Shown piece by piece: positions 52,410 through 61,137 of a stretch of DNA of 64,000 nucleotides. The stretch is taken from assembly GCF_000153205.1 (NCBI RefSeq), contig NZ_CH672427.1:410594-474593 (forward strand). Reading direction: 5' to 3'. Source of the stretch: Nitrococcus mobilis Nb-231. GTDB lineage: Bacteria > Pseudomonadota > Gammaproteobacteria > Nitrococcales > Nitrococcaceae. How positions within the stretch are numbered: the stretch's first letter is position 1; every line of letters begins with the position of its first letter. Under the pieces are notes generated by a model that saw only the letters and a list, made by a program, of their open reading frames with translations, had not been told where the DNA came from and ran no database searches. A program made the translations under genes and the position numbers.

Positions 52410-52772
52410 ATGATTGAATCACTCCAAACAGGCTCGCCGAAGATTGTCGGCTACAAGCTGAGAGGCCGACTGCATGATGCCGAGTACCGGGCATTGATGC
52501 CTGCGCTTGAGGCGATTTTGGCCGTTGAGGGCAAGCTTCGCGTCTTCGTGCAGTGTGAGAATTTCGAAGGTGTGGATATGCGCGCCGTGTGGGAGGACAT
52601 TCGGTTTGCAACCAAACACTACGCGGATTTCGAGCGCATCGCCGTGGTCGGCGACGGGCGGTGGGAAACGTGGCTGGCCCGTTTCTTTAAACCTTTTACC
52701 CGGGCGACGGTAAGGCATTATAAAGCCTCGGAGCTCGCGCAGGCCTGGGCCTGGTTGCGCGCGGACCTCTAA
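52410..52772 (+). CDS. SpoIIAA-like (STAS-fold) protein
   Basis: 120 residues with the SpoIIAA-like pattern IVGYKLRGRLHDAEYRALMP, then LRVFVQCENFEGVDMRAVWE, FERIAVVGDGRWETWLARFF and a C-terminal helix. The fold is that of anti-anti-sigma factors, but this family lacks the phosphorylated Ser and may bind membranes or lipids. The upstream 325 nt hold no gene, only the operator-like dyad. Function is unknown. Confidence 0.85.
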   Translation: MIESLQTGSPKIVGYKLRGRLHDAEYRALMPALEAILAVEGKLRVFVQCENFEGVDMRAVWEDIRFATKHYADFERIAVVGDGRWETWLARFFKPFTRATVRHYKASELAQAWAWLRADL

Positions 52773-52804
52773 GGCGATTCGAATGAAGGGCCGCAGTTGC
52801 CGCC

Positions 52805-54283
52805 TCACTCACGCGGATCCGTTTGTTGGTGCCGCCGCGCGAGTTGATACCCGCGGTACAGTAGCGCAAGGCCGCTCCAGAGGCCGAACGCGACGATTGG
52901 GTAGGCTACGAGCCGCGGGAATACCGCCAACAGCACCGAGAGCGTAAGCACTATGCCACCGGCAACGGTTGTGAGGCGCGCTTCGATCGGGCCCAGGGCA
53001 CGACGATCCGTGAAGGCCGCACCGATAGTATGCCCGATTCGGACCGCCCCGGCCGCTGCACGACTGGTGCTGCCCGCTGCGCCGCTGCCGGCCTCGGCTC
53101 GCGGATGGGGCGGCTCGCCGGGCGCACAGGGCCGGCGCCTGTGATCGAGCACGACTTCCGTGGCATTGGCCAGATCTTGCAAATACATCGCCTCCATCGC
53201 GCCCGCGAACGAGTCATCTTCTACGACGGCATCGAGTTCGCAATTACCCCACCAGCTCGCGATATTCAAGTTGGTCGATCCGACCCGGGCCCAATGGCCG
53301 TCAGCGACCGCTGTCTTGGCGTGCAGCATTGCCCCGTTCCATTCGAAGACGCGGACCCCGGCTTCGAGCAGCGTGCGATAGCCTGCCCGCGAGAGCGGTC
53401 GGAGCAGCGGAATATCGGTTGCATTCGGCAGCAGCAGGCGAACATCGACGCCGTCTTTCGCGGCGGCGCGCAGCGCTTCGACATATGAGGTAGTGGCGGC
53501 GTAATAGGCATCGGTCAGCCACAGCCGCTTGCGAGCGAGTGCGGCGACGAGTTGGTCCAAGCGAAACATGCCCGCGGTTGCGGGCTCGCTCGCTACGATA
53601 CGCAAACTCATATCTCCGGCGGGAGCCGGTATGTCGATGGCGTCTGCTGCGGGAAGCGGCTCCCCGGACCAAGCCCAGGTTCGAGCGAACGCGCGCTCAA
53701 CTTCCACTACGGCGCGGCCGCGGATTGCCACCCCGGTATCGCGCCACGGCTCGATTTTGCGCACGGGATCGCCACGCCACATACGGCCCACGCACAGGCC
53801 AGTGACGAAAGCAACCTCGCCATCGACCGCCAACAGTTTTCTGTGGTCGCGCGAGAGCCAGCCGAGCGGACTGCGCAGCTGCGGCGGATTGTAGCAGCGA
53901 ACCTCAACGCCGGCCGAGCGCAGAGCGCTCCAGAACCGCCGCGAGGCTTTCCTGAAACCGCCCATCCAATCGTAGATAAGCCGCACGGTGACCCCCTCCC
54001 GTGCCTTTTCGATCAAGGCATCGGCAAATTCCCAGCCAACCGCGTCCTCATAAATGATGTAGCTTTCGAAGTGGATGTGGTGGCGAGCCGCGCGAATTGC
54101 TCTCAGCCAGGCGGGGTAATTCTCGCCTGCATCTTTGAGCAAACGGACATGGTTGCCACCGATTAACGGCGCGCCGGCCGCTCGCGAGAAGGCTTGATCG
54201 GCAAGCTCGCGCAATGGCTTCAGAGCAACGCGCTCATCGCGTTCCAACCGCCGGGGGCCTCTCATCGCGTGTCCCTCCTTCAA
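52805..54283 (-). CDS. Phospholipase-D-type cardiolipin synthase (ClsB-like)
   Basis: 492 residues. The first HKD-type half shows [20 protein letters not shown] and [20 protein letters not shown]; the second shows [20 protein letters not shown] followed by NLN. Both HxK motifs are intact, so phosphatidyl transfer should be possible. The C-terminus adds two membrane helices ([20 protein letters not shown] and [18 protein letters not shown]). ATG 54265 is the alternative start, six codons later. The linker is Ala/Pro-rich. Confidence 0.85.
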   Translation of the reverse strand: MKEGHAMRGPRRLERDERVALKPLRELADQAFSRAAGAPLIGGNHVRLLKDAGENYPAWLRAIRAARHHIHFESYIIYEDAVGWEFADALIEKAREGVTVRLIYDWMGGFRKASRRFWSALRSAGVEVRCYNPPQLRSPLGWLSRDHRKLLAVDGEVAFVTGLCVGRMWRGDPVRKIEPWRDTGVAIRGRAVVEVERAFARTWAWSGEPLPAADAIDIPAPAGDMSLRIVASEPATAGMFRLDQLVAALARKRLWLTDAYYAATTSYVEALRAAAKDGVDVRLLLPNATDIPLLRPLSRAGYRTLLEAGVRVFEWNGAMLHAKTAVADGHWARVGSTNLNIASWWGNCELDAVVEDDSFAGAMEAMYLQDLANATEVVLDHRRRPCAPGEPPHPRAEAGSGAAGSTSRAAAGAVRIGHTIGAAFTDRRALGPIEARLTTVAGGIVLTLSVLLAVFPRLVAYPIVAFGLWSGLALLYRGYQLARRHQQTDPRE

Positions 54284-54498
54284 TGACGGGTGTTTGCCAT
54301 GAACCTTACACTAGAAAAACCGTCTCCAAAATTTGAACCACTTCCATGCAGCCGTGCTGCGCTGTGTCATAATTCTTTGCTTTCAAAGCTTTTTGGGCGG
54401 CCGCTGCAACGCGATGGCGCGGCTTGCCCCGATGCGTGGGCCTAACAGTAGCAGGCTCGATTGGTTCGTTGTTATCCGGAAGCAGGGAGGGCGCATCG

Positions 54499-55335
54499 GT
54501 GAATGAATGTGTTGCTGGCGGAAGTCTGGCTTGGTCCACTTTACTTCAGTCTGCTATTGCCCGTGGTGAGATTGCGTTGCCGGGGCTTCCGGATCTGGCG
54601 CTGCGCGTCCGGCAGGCTATTGCCTCGGAAAGCGCAACACTCGACTCCCTGGCGCGTTTGATCGCCGCCGACGCCGTGCTGACGACCCGGATCATGAAGG
54701 TGGTTAATGCCGCCGCCTTGCGCCGTGCCACTCCGGTGAGCCGACTCGATCGGGCTATTGGAGCGCTCGGCTTCAACCTTACCAATTCGCTGGTGACGGG
54801 ATTGTGTTTACTGCGTCAGACGGAGCGGTACAGTGGAGCGGTCGGCGAGCGATTGCGCGCCCATCACGAGCACGCCATTGAAGTGGCCGCGATTGCCCAT
54901 TATCTCGCCCAATCCACGCCCGGGCTGGATGAGCAGGAGGCGCTGCTCGCGGGCTTGATCCACGATATCGGAGCGCTGCCCGTGTTTGCATTCGCGGCCC
55001 GGCAATCTGAGTTGGCGCGGGATGCCGCTGCCCTGGACGGACTCGTTGCGCGGCATCACCCTTCCTTTGGAGCCCGCATTCTCGTTGAGTGGCATTTCCC
55101 GGAACGGTTCGTTGCCGTAGCCGCAGAACACGAGCATGCCGACCGTCGCCACGAGGGACCAACCGATCTTCTGGATGTGGTCATTGCGGCGAATCTGCAG
55201 TCTCGCCAGCGTGTTCAATGCATGGAGGTGGACGCGCCGGCGCTGGAGCGCTTCAATCTTATTGCCGATCCTTTGGCCGGACGGGACGGGGCACGGGCTG
55301 CAATTGAGGCACTGCACCGTACTCTGGTGGCTTGA
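54499..55335 (+). CDS. HDOD-domain protein
   Basis: 278 residues from GTG 54499, chosen because GGGAGGG lies 8 nt upstream. The HDOD pattern is clear: ALPGLPDLALRVRQAIASES, ARLIAADAVLTTRIMKVVNA, then HAIEVAAIAHYLAQSTPGLD, LLAGLIHDIGALPVFAFAAR. HDOD proteins have an HD-like fold without a complete metal site and serve signalling roles linked to cyclic di-GMP or motility. A longer reading from 54424 is open. Confidence 0.85.
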   Translation: MNECVAGGSLAWSTLLQSAIARGEIALPGLPDLALRVRQAIASESATLDSLARLIAADAVLTTRIMKVVNAAALRRATPVSRLDRAIGALGFNLTNSLVTGLCLLRQTERYSGAVGERLRAHHEHAIEVAAIAHYLAQSTPGLDEQEALLAGLIHDIGALPVFAFAARQSELARDAAALDGLVARHHPSFGARILVEWHFPERFVAVAAEHEHADRRHEGPTDLLDVVIAANLQSRQRVQCMEVDAPALERFNLIADPLAGRDGARAAIEALHRTLVA

Positions 55336-55347
55336 TGGGTGTTTCAT

Positions 55348-55521
55348 TTAGCCCGGAAATTTCATGAATCCGCGCCATGATTAATGATTGTGCAGCTTGT
55401 GGATTCACAGGAGTTTTCGTGAAGGAGTGGCGTATCGGTGATTACGGCCGACTGAGCAAAAACTCCTGTGGATTCAAGGGGCAAGCGAGGGCGTGTGTGA
55501 TTCATGAATTTCCCGGGTTAG
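55348..55521 (+). mobile_element. MITE-like element, copy 1 (174 bp)
   Basis: The same length and highly similar to 58463-58636. The ends are inverted: ttagcccggaa at the left and ttcccgggtta at the right, each continuing into an atgaat/attcat block, as in non-autonomous derivatives of IS elements. It has internal repeats (gtggattcacaggagtttt and ctcctgtggattcaagggg). No transposase is encoded. A clear target duplication was not seen. It lies between the HDOD and thioesterase genes. Confidence 0.7.
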
Positions 55522-55650
55522 ATGACGCTTTTTTTGCGCTCGTCGGGCTGCTGATCTTAGCCGGCACCCTGCGGCTCGGGGCATGGTGCTTCCCCCCATT
55601 GTCGCGATCCGGATAATGTCGTGCTACTCCGGCAATTAGGGGGGGCTCCA

Positions 55651-56046
55651 GTGTCCCGCAACGATCCCGTAACCGCACCGCCTGTCTGCGAACCTGAAAT
55701 CCGCACCATCGCCATGCCGAAGGACACCAACCCCTCGGGGGATATCTTTGGTGGCTGGCTCATGGCGCAGATGGACCTGGCCGGCTCCATCGTAGCAACC
55801 CGCCACGCCCGGGGACGGGTTGCCACCGCCGCGGTAAACGGCATGAGCTTCCTCAAACCCGTGTTCGTGGGCGATGAAGTCAGCCTCTATGCGAAACTGC
55901 TGAAGACGGGGCGCACCTCCATTACCGTCGCCGTCGAGGCTTGGCGCCGGGAGCGCTTCTCCGAGGAGCGGATTCAGGTGACCGAAGCGACCTTCGTGTA
56001 CGTCGCGATCGACGAGCAACGCCAGCCAAGACCGGTACCGGTATGA
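55651..56046 (+). CDS. yciA: YciA-type acyl-CoA thioesterase
   Basis: 131 residues from GTG 55651, behind AGGGGGGG. Hotdog-fold signature with the catalytic Asp in PKDTNPSGDIFGGWLMAQMD, then AAVNGMSFLKPVFVGDEVSL and FVYVAIDEQRQPRPVPV. YciA hydrolyses a broad range of acyl-CoAs in the cytoplasm. Just upstream is the MITE-like element, just downstream the glutathionyl-transferase debris. Confidence 0.85.
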   Translation: MSRNDPVTAPPVCEPEIRTIAMPKDTNPSGDIFGGWLMAQMDLAGSIVATRHARGRVATAAVNGMSFLKPVFVGDEVSLYAKLLKTGRTSITVAVEAWRRERFSEERIQVTEATFVYVAIDEQRQPRPVPV

Positions 56047-56176
56047 GCATCCGGTCGATTTTGGGGTGAGCGTCGAAATAGTGTCGTTCGATCGACTCGA
56101 AATCGACGGTCTCGGCTACGTCGGACACCTCATAAAATTTACGCGCGTAGGCCGCGGACGCGCGCCACCGCCTCAA
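56047..56176 (-). pseudogene. C-terminal fragment of a glutathionyl-hydroquinone reductase (Ecm4/YqjG)
   Basis: The minus strand reads ARKFYEVSDVAETVDFESIE followed by RHYFDAHPKI, matching the end of the Ecm4/YqjG glutathione-transferase family (typically GVAETVDFDHIKRHYY). The rest of the gene is absent and the reading runs into the thioesterase gene. Debris only. Confidence 0.6.
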
Positions 56177-56189
56177 GCCTTCCCTCCCT

Positions 56190-56345
56190 CAGTCCGGCAA
56201 GATGGCTGTTACGCCGCCGCAGGAACGCGCGCAGCCGCGCCGGATAAACCTTCGGCACCGCCGTTTGCACAGACGGGCGCGCGGCGAGCGTCGCTCGATA
56301 GGCCTTGACTCGCTCCAGCCCGTTGAGCAGGCCAAAGCCGGCAAG
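56190..56345 (-). pseudogene. C-terminal fragment of a glutathione S-transferase
   Basis: The minus strand encodes FGLLNGLERVKAYRATLAAR followed by PSVQTAVPKVYPARLRAF. The W/L-x-RVxAYxxxLxARPxVQ pattern is the C-terminal helix end of bacterial GSTs. It follows in frame on a DUF4142 fragment, so a deletion joined two genes. Confidence 0.55.
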
Positions 56346-56750
56346 CGCCGTGTTCATGGCTTTCGCATGCGCTTCGTGCGCCTTGAAAGTCGTCAATGCT
56401 GAGCTCAGCAGGGCTTTTAAGTTCGGGATGAAAGTGCCCCCGACAACGTCGTTGACGAACCGATGGTAGGCCAGCTCGTTGGCCGCGTAACGCCGGTCGA
56501 AGCCGGCGCCGCCCAGGGTCCCGAGTCCGCCCGGATGTCGGCGGCCTATTCGCTCAGCTGTCGGCTGACGGGGTTGTCTTGTGGCGTGATGTGCAGCTTC
56601 TGTACCAGCGCCAGAGCGTGCCGATTCACGGCGCTGTGGTCGCGAATCATCGTGGCCGCGAAATTGCGCACCTGCGGATTCTCGGACAACGCCAGCGCCA
56701 GGTGCGCGTAGCGAACAATCCGGGGCCGCGTTCGGGCGAGGGTTCAAGAA
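56346..56750 (-). pseudogene. DUF4142 protein remnant, frameshifted
   Basis: On the minus strand one frame reads IVRYAHLALALSENPQVRNF, then AATMIRDHSAVNRHALALVQ and KLHITPQDNPVSRQLSE before a TAG; another frame picks up GAGFDRRYAANELAYHRFVN. Both match the single DUF4142 domain (helical periplasmic protein, YANEVAYH motif), so the gene has a frameshift. It lacks a start and its end is fused to GST sequence. Confidence 0.6.
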
Positions 56751-56870
56751 GCATTTTAGTATCGGGCCGGGTGCGTATCGGCGAGCGTAGATGAAGATCC
56801 GCTGCTTGAGCATATGGCGCGCCGCCGCGTAGCCTTGACGCGGCGGCGCTACCTCTGCATTCCATGCAAA

Positions 56871-56902
56871 CCTCAGGGCCTCAGGGCCTCAGGGCCTCAG
56901 AG
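56871..56902. repeat. Short tandem repeat (8-bp unit)
   Basis: Four head-to-tail copies of cctcaggg (the last is cctcagag). The first minus-strand unit read contains the stop codon of the cytochrome P460 gene, so copy-number change would alter only untranslated sequence. Confidence 0.8.
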
Positions 56903-57446
56903 TCGGGTAGCCATCGACGAACACCCAGTCGGAATGGCGTGCGGGAACATGGCATCCCCTGCAGGTTTTCTCAAAACCCTCGGAGGCGTTGACGGTCGGG
57001 TCCTCTGCCTTAAATAAAGCCCAGCCCCAGCCCTTGCTCCAATGTGGACCCTTGAAGCGGTTTTTCGCATCCTTAATCATGACGAACCAGATGGCTGGCT
57101 CGGTCGCCCACTGCGCCTGGCCCGTGGTCATCTTGCCGGCGCCGATCTTGCGGATTTCTTTTACCAGCACGGTCCCATCCTGAAATTTGCCGGTTTGACG
57201 ATACCCCTTGGCAGCCTCCGGTTGCGTATACACATCGTGGAATCCGTAGCCGGGGGCTTCCGGATCGCTGACGACCCAAGAGCCAAGATGAGTCCATGCA
57301 AGGCGGAAGCCTTGTGGCAGCCGGATGGTGCCCTTCGCGTCCACATACTGCTGAAATGTTTGCTCGGCCAGGTCCGCTGCCTGCGTTGCGGTTACTACCG
57401 TCAAGGCAAGGCCGGCGCTGATCAGGCAGCTCAAAAGCTTGTTCAT
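56889..57446 (-). CDS. Cytochrome P460 family protein
   Basis: 185 residues with a signal peptide (LISAGLALTVVTATQAADLA) and one haem c site CRGCH at 162-166. The P460 domain shows LPQGFRLAWTHLGSWVVSDP, DGTVLVKEIRKIGAGKMTTG and KGPHWSKGWGWALFKAEDPT. P460 proteins are periplasmic haem enzymes; classical ones oxidise hydroxylamine, but relatives in sulfur and methane oxidisers have other roles. The Lys that cross-links the haem cannot be assigned by eye. GGAGGCACC precedes the ATG on the minus strand. Divergent AraC regulator next door. Confidence 0.9.
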   Translation of the reverse strand: MNKLLSCLISAGLALTVVTATQAADLAEQTFQQYVDAKGTIRLPQGFRLAWTHLGSWVVSDPEAPGYGFHDVYTQPEAAKGYRQTGKFQDGTVLVKEIRKIGAGKMTTGQAQWATEPAIWFVMIKDAKNRFKGPHWSKGWGWALFKAEDPTVNASEGFEKTCRGCHVPARHSDWVFVDGYPTLRP

Positions 57447-57569
57447 GGTGCCTCCTTCATTATTAGAGATGTCGGGACCGATGACTTTGGCGGCCCGCGA
57501 TGAATACTGGACGAAAAACCAATACGCTTGGTATCTTTTAGTACTTAATTGTGTGCATATAGTATCGTT

Positions 57570-58466
57570 ATGGTGGATCGGCTCGCCTCGCTTCTAAATC
57601 GTTTCGAACTCCGCGCCCGGGTGTTCAACAGTGGACCGCTGTGTTCGGCCGCTACCTTCGATGCTGTTGACGGCGTCGGTCATATCCATGTTTTGTTGCG
57701 CGGGGCGCTGCGGGTCGAAACGGCCGGTGAGGCCACCTTCGAGATCAACACGCCAACCCTGCTGTTCTACATGAGGCCGACCACGCACCACCTTGCGCCT
57801 TCTCGCCCGGAGGGGGCGGAAACGGTCTGCGGTTCCATCGATTTTGGTGCGGGTGCAGAGAACCCGCTCGCGCGGGCTTTGCCGCGTCTGCTCGTTATTC
57901 CGCTTGCCGAGTTGGAGATGCTCTCGCGTACGATCGAACTTCTATTCGAAGAGGCTTTCGAGAGCCGCTGCGGGCGGCAGGCCGCGCTCGATCGATTGTG
58001 TGAACTGCTGACGATCCAACTGTTCCGTTACCTCATGGACCGTGATCAGGTAGACGTCGGTCTGCTCGCGGGGCTCGCCGATCCGCGCTTGGCCAAGGCG
58101 CTGAACGCGATCCACGAGGACCCGGCAGACCAGTGGACGCTCGAGCGTTTGGCCGAACGCGCCGGGATGTCCCGCGCCCGCTTTGCGGCGCGTTTCCGTG
58201 CCACGATTGGGGCCACACCGGGGGAGTACCTTGCCCATTGGCGGCTTGGGTTGGCGCAAGCCTTGCTGAGGCGGGGGAAACCGGTAGCGATCGTTGCGCA
58301 CGCGGTCGGTTACAGTGGCCCCGCGGCATTGGCCCGGGCGTTTAAAGCCCGGTTCGATGCTTCGCCCTTGGACTGGTTGAAACAAACGCGGACCGAGGCC
58401 GCACAAGACAGTCCTCGGGAGGCGTTCCGACCTGGCCGAATAACCCACCACCGAGCCCGTCTTTAG
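57570..58466 (+). CDS. AraC-family transcription regulator
   Basis: 298 residues from ATG 57570 (a 7-codon longer reading starts at 57549). The N-terminal cupin-like half (GHIHVLLRGALRVETAGEAT) binds an unknown effector; the C-terminal half has two helix-turn-helix units, WTLERLAERAGMSRARFAAR and PVAIVAHAVGYSGPAALARA. This is the AraC subgroup with an AraC_binding_2-like cupin often linked to detoxification genes. It is divergent from the P460 gene and could control it. Confidence 0.9.
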   Translation: MVDRLASLLNRFELRARVFNSGPLCSAATFDAVDGVGHIHVLLRGALRVETAGEATFEINTPTLLFYMRPTTHHLAPSRPEGAETVCGSIDFGAGAENPLARALPRLLVIPLAELEMLSRTIELLFEEAFESRCGRQAALDRLCELLTIQLFRYLMDRDQVDVGLLAGLADPRLAKALNAIHEDPADQWTLERLAERAGMSRARFAARFRATIGATPGEYLAHWRLGLAQALLRRGKPVAIVAHAVGYSGPAALARAFKARFDASPLDWLKQTRTEAAQDSPREAFRPGRITHHRARL

Positions 58467-58636
58467 CCCGGAAGTTCCATAAATCCGCGCGCTGCTTAAT
58501 GCTTGTGCAGCTTGTGGATTCACAGGAGTTTTTGTGAAGAAGCGGTGTAGCGGTGACTACGCCCGACTGAGCAAAATCTTCTGTGGATTCAAGGGGCAAG
58601 CGAGGGCGTGTGCGATTCATGAAATTTCCGGGTTAG
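58463..58636 (+). mobile_element. MITE-like element, copy 2 (174 bp)
   Basis: The second copy of the element at 55348, in the same orientation and of equal length. It begins ttagcccggaag inside the last codons of the AraC gene and ends gaaatttccgggttag. The AraC stop codon (TAG at 58464-58466) is supplied by the element end, so insertion may have shortened the regulator. The two copies flank about 2.9 kb holding the thioesterase, GST debris, P460 and AraC genes. Confidence 0.7.
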
Positions 58637-58980
58637 ATTAAGCTTTGAGCTTGTTCTCTGCTCCGAAGCGTCGGAACGATTCAAGTCAAATTCTTCGCAG
58701 ACGCTAATTCATTGTGTGACGCTATTTTTGCTCTACGACGGGGATGGCGCCGCAGTGTGGGAGCGGGATGCTGCCGCTTGCAAAGTGAATTCACCCAAGA
58801 CGGTGCAGCGGAGCCCAGTGCGGTGGATGGCTTTGGCCGCGCGGCTCACGTTGTCACCGCCACCGACCTCGCCGGTAACAACCGGATATACGAAGCCGCA
58901 CCTGGTCAGGGCCACCGCTACCCGTGTTGAAGCAAATAATTTAAAAGCGGCTTTTTATCAACTGGAATGGGGGAGCAGCG
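58637..58980. other. Intergenic region before the DUF898 gene
   Basis: About 340 nt. A frame of some length exists but has no ribosome site or family pattern. GGAATGGGGGAGC just before 58981 is the ribosome site for the next gene. No other element is recognised. Confidence 0.4.
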
Positions 58981-59937
58981 ATGCATACAGAGACAATCGG
59001 CCATCGACGCATCAGGCATTACGGCAGCGGGGGCGAGCTCTTCGCTATCTTCATCGTCAACCTATTGTTGAAGATTGCTACCCTTGGTATCTACCACTTT
59101 TGGGCCAAGACTCGGGTACGCCGCTACCTCTGGACGCAGACCGATTTTAACGGCGAGCGACTCGAGTACACGGGTACCGGTGGTGAGCTGTTGGTCGGTT
59201 TCCTAAAGGCCATCGGGCTGTGCATCCTTGTGGTGATCGGCATCACGGCCCTGAACGGGGCAGCGACGGCGCTACTGGGACCGGCGGGCCACACGGGCAC
59301 GATCGTCGTATGCGCTCTACTCATTGCCTTCGCCACCGGTGCCGCACGTTACGCCAGCCGCCGCTACCGCCTGACCCGCACTCGCTATCGCGGCATTCGT
59401 TTTGGCCTGCAAGGCTCGGCTTGGCGCTACGGGATGTTTGCCTTCGGCTACGGCCTGCTTGTCATTGTCACGCTGGGGCTCGCCACACCCTGGATGCGTA
59501 TGGCGTTAGACCGTTATGTCTATACCCACCAGCGCTTCGGCAGTCTCGAGTTCGAATTCGACGGCCGCGGCGGCGACCTCTTCAAGGTCTTTGCCCTGTG
59601 TTTGCTGTTTGCCATCCCCACCCTTGGGCTGAGCTTGATTTGGTACGCAGCGGCGGAAGCGCGCTACGTGGCCTCTCGGCTGCGGCTCGGCCCAGTGCGC
59701 TTTGAACTCACTGTAACCGGCGGTCAGCTCCTCGGCCTGGTGTTGGTGAACCTGCTGTTGATCCTCGTGACGTTGGGGTTCGGTCTGCCGTGGGTTGCCG
59801 TGCGTACCTTACGGTTTTTCAGCGAGCGAACGCGGATCATCGGTGAGCCGAACTACGATGCCGTATTGCAGGCTCAGGAAGCAGCGGGCGCCACCGGCGA
59901 AGGCATCGCCGACGCCTTCGACCTCGGCATCGCATGA
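58981..59937 (+). CDS. DUF898 (YjgN-like) membrane protein
   Basis: 318 residues with the repeated DUF898 unit. GGELFAIFIVNLLLKIATLG, GGELLVGFLKAIGLCILVVI, GGDLFKVFALCLLFAIPTLG and GGQLLGLVLVNLLLILVTLG show four GG-x-LF helix starts, about eight membrane segments in all. The protein sits in the inner membrane; function is unknown. The ATG follows GGGGGAGC. It overlaps the M48 gene by ATGA, which makes a peptidase-membrane pair. Confidence 0.9.
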   Translation: MHTETIGHRRIRHYGSGGELFAIFIVNLLLKIATLGIYHFWAKTRVRRYLWTQTDFNGERLEYTGTGGELLVGFLKAIGLCILVVIGITALNGAATALLGPAGHTGTIVVCALLIAFATGAARYASRRYRLTRTRYRGIRFGLQGSAWRYGMFAFGYGLLVIVTLGLATPWMRMALDRYVYTHQRFGSLEFEFDGRGGDLFKVFALCLLFAIPTLGLSLIWYAAAEARYVASRLRLGPVRFELTVTGGQLLGLVLVNLLLILVTLGFGLPWVAVRTLRFFSERTRIIGEPNYDAVLQAQEAAGATGEGIADAFDLGIA

Positions 59938-61010
59938 TCAGCGCGATCGAGGGCTGGTGGTCCGACGGCCACACGGCCAGCCGCCGCCGCGTGCGCCTCG
60001 CGCGTGCCGGTGGGCAACTGCGGCTGGTGGGGATCGAATCCGGGGCGGAAGCCGTCTACCTTGGCCTTGCCGACTTGCGCCTCACCGAGGAAGTCTATCG
60101 TGGCCAGCCCTTGCGGCTGGCCCATCCTGACTGGCCGGACGCTATTCTGACGATCGAGGACCACCGGCTGATCGAGTGGCTGTACGATGACGCTCCGCGC
60201 CTGCGGCGACGTTACCTCGCTCGCCACGGCGCTCGTTGGCGATTTGCCGTCTGGGGAGGGGCGCTGATCGCGGTGCTCGTCGTGCTGACCTTGGCTGTGC
60301 CGCGAGCCATGGTTCTGCTCGCGCCTTCGGTACCGGCGGCCTGGGCGGAAGCCCTAGGGGAAATTACCGTTGAGACCCTCGCCAGCAATCGGTCAACTTG
60401 CCGCGAGCCCCGAGCGCAAGCCGCGTTGGAGGAGCTTGTCGCGCGGCTTGCAGCGGGTGCCGATGCGCCCTATCGGTTCACGGTCCGGGTTTTCGAATCG
60501 CCAGTCGCCAACGCCGTCACGACGACCGGCGGTCATATCGTCATTTTTTCCGGATTACTGGAGTTGGGGCAAACTCCCGAGGAACTGGCCGCGGTTCTGG
60601 CCCACGAGATCGCCCACGGTGTGGAGCGCCACCCGCTGAAGGCGCTGCTCAGAGACATGGGCTACCGGCTGCTGGTGGCGCTCATGGCTGGTGATGCCAG
60701 CGTCGGTGCGGATCTGGTTTCCGAAGCTGCACGGCTCACGTTGGAGAGAAGCCACAGTCGGGCAGACGAGGCGGCGGCGGACGAGCTGGCCATGACGCTG
60801 CTCCACCGCGCGGGTATCGATTCGCGGGGCGTTGCGCGGCTTTTCCAGCGTCTGGTGGAACAGAAGGAGCGCACCACTGTTCCGGCCCTGCTCTCGACCC
60901 ACCCCGGATTGGCCGAGCGCATCGCCGCGGCCGAGACCAGGCAGCGTTCGGGAAAGCCGGCGCTCACGTCCTCGACATGGCGGGCGGTCAGGGCGATGTG
61001 CGGGCGGTGA
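59934..61010 (+). CDS. M48-family zinc metallopeptidase
   Basis: 358 residues. An N-terminal soluble domain (about 1-90), a membrane helix at about 105-128 (FAVWGGALIAVLVVLTLAVP), then the M48 catalytic domain with HEIAH at 224-228 and downstream RSHSRADEAAADELAMTLLH, where the Glu supplies the third zinc ligand. M48 enzymes (HtpX, BepA, LoiP type) degrade misfolded envelope proteins. It is co-translated with DUF898, which may serve as its partner or substrate adaptor. Confidence 0.9.
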   Translation: MISAIEGWWSDGHTASRRRVRLARAGGQLRLVGIESGAEAVYLGLADLRLTEEVYRGQPLRLAHPDWPDAILTIEDHRLIEWLYDDAPRLRRRYLARHGARWRFAVWGGALIAVLVVLTLAVPRAMVLLAPSVPAAWAEALGEITVETLASNRSTCREPRAQAALEELVARLAAGADAPYRFTVRVFESPVANAVTTTGGHIVIFSGLLELGQTPEELAAVLAHEIAHGVERHPLKALLRDMGYRLLVALMAGDASVGADLVSEAARLTLERSHSRADEAAADELAMTLLHRAGIDSRGVARLFQRLVEQKERTTVPALLSTHPGLAERIAAAETRQRSGKPALTSSTWRAVRAMCGR

Positions 61011-61137
61011 CGGTTCTTAACAACGCCACAGCTTGCACTTCGAATCTTCGGTACGGTGCAACTCAAGCGCTTCGAAGATGCTAATATCGAAGTAACCTTG
61101 GTTTTTCTCTGAGCATTTCCTGAGGTTCTGAATAAGC

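Noticed and set aside
56871-56902. Tandem cctcaggg units as a CRISPR or phase-variable tract
   Set aside because: Units are only 8 bp without spacers, and they lie at and beyond the stop codon, so changes would not affect the protein.
58716-59150. 144-codon frame ahead of and overlapping the DUF898 gene
   Set aside because: No ribosome site or family pattern; its second half is an out-of-frame reading of the DUF898 gene.
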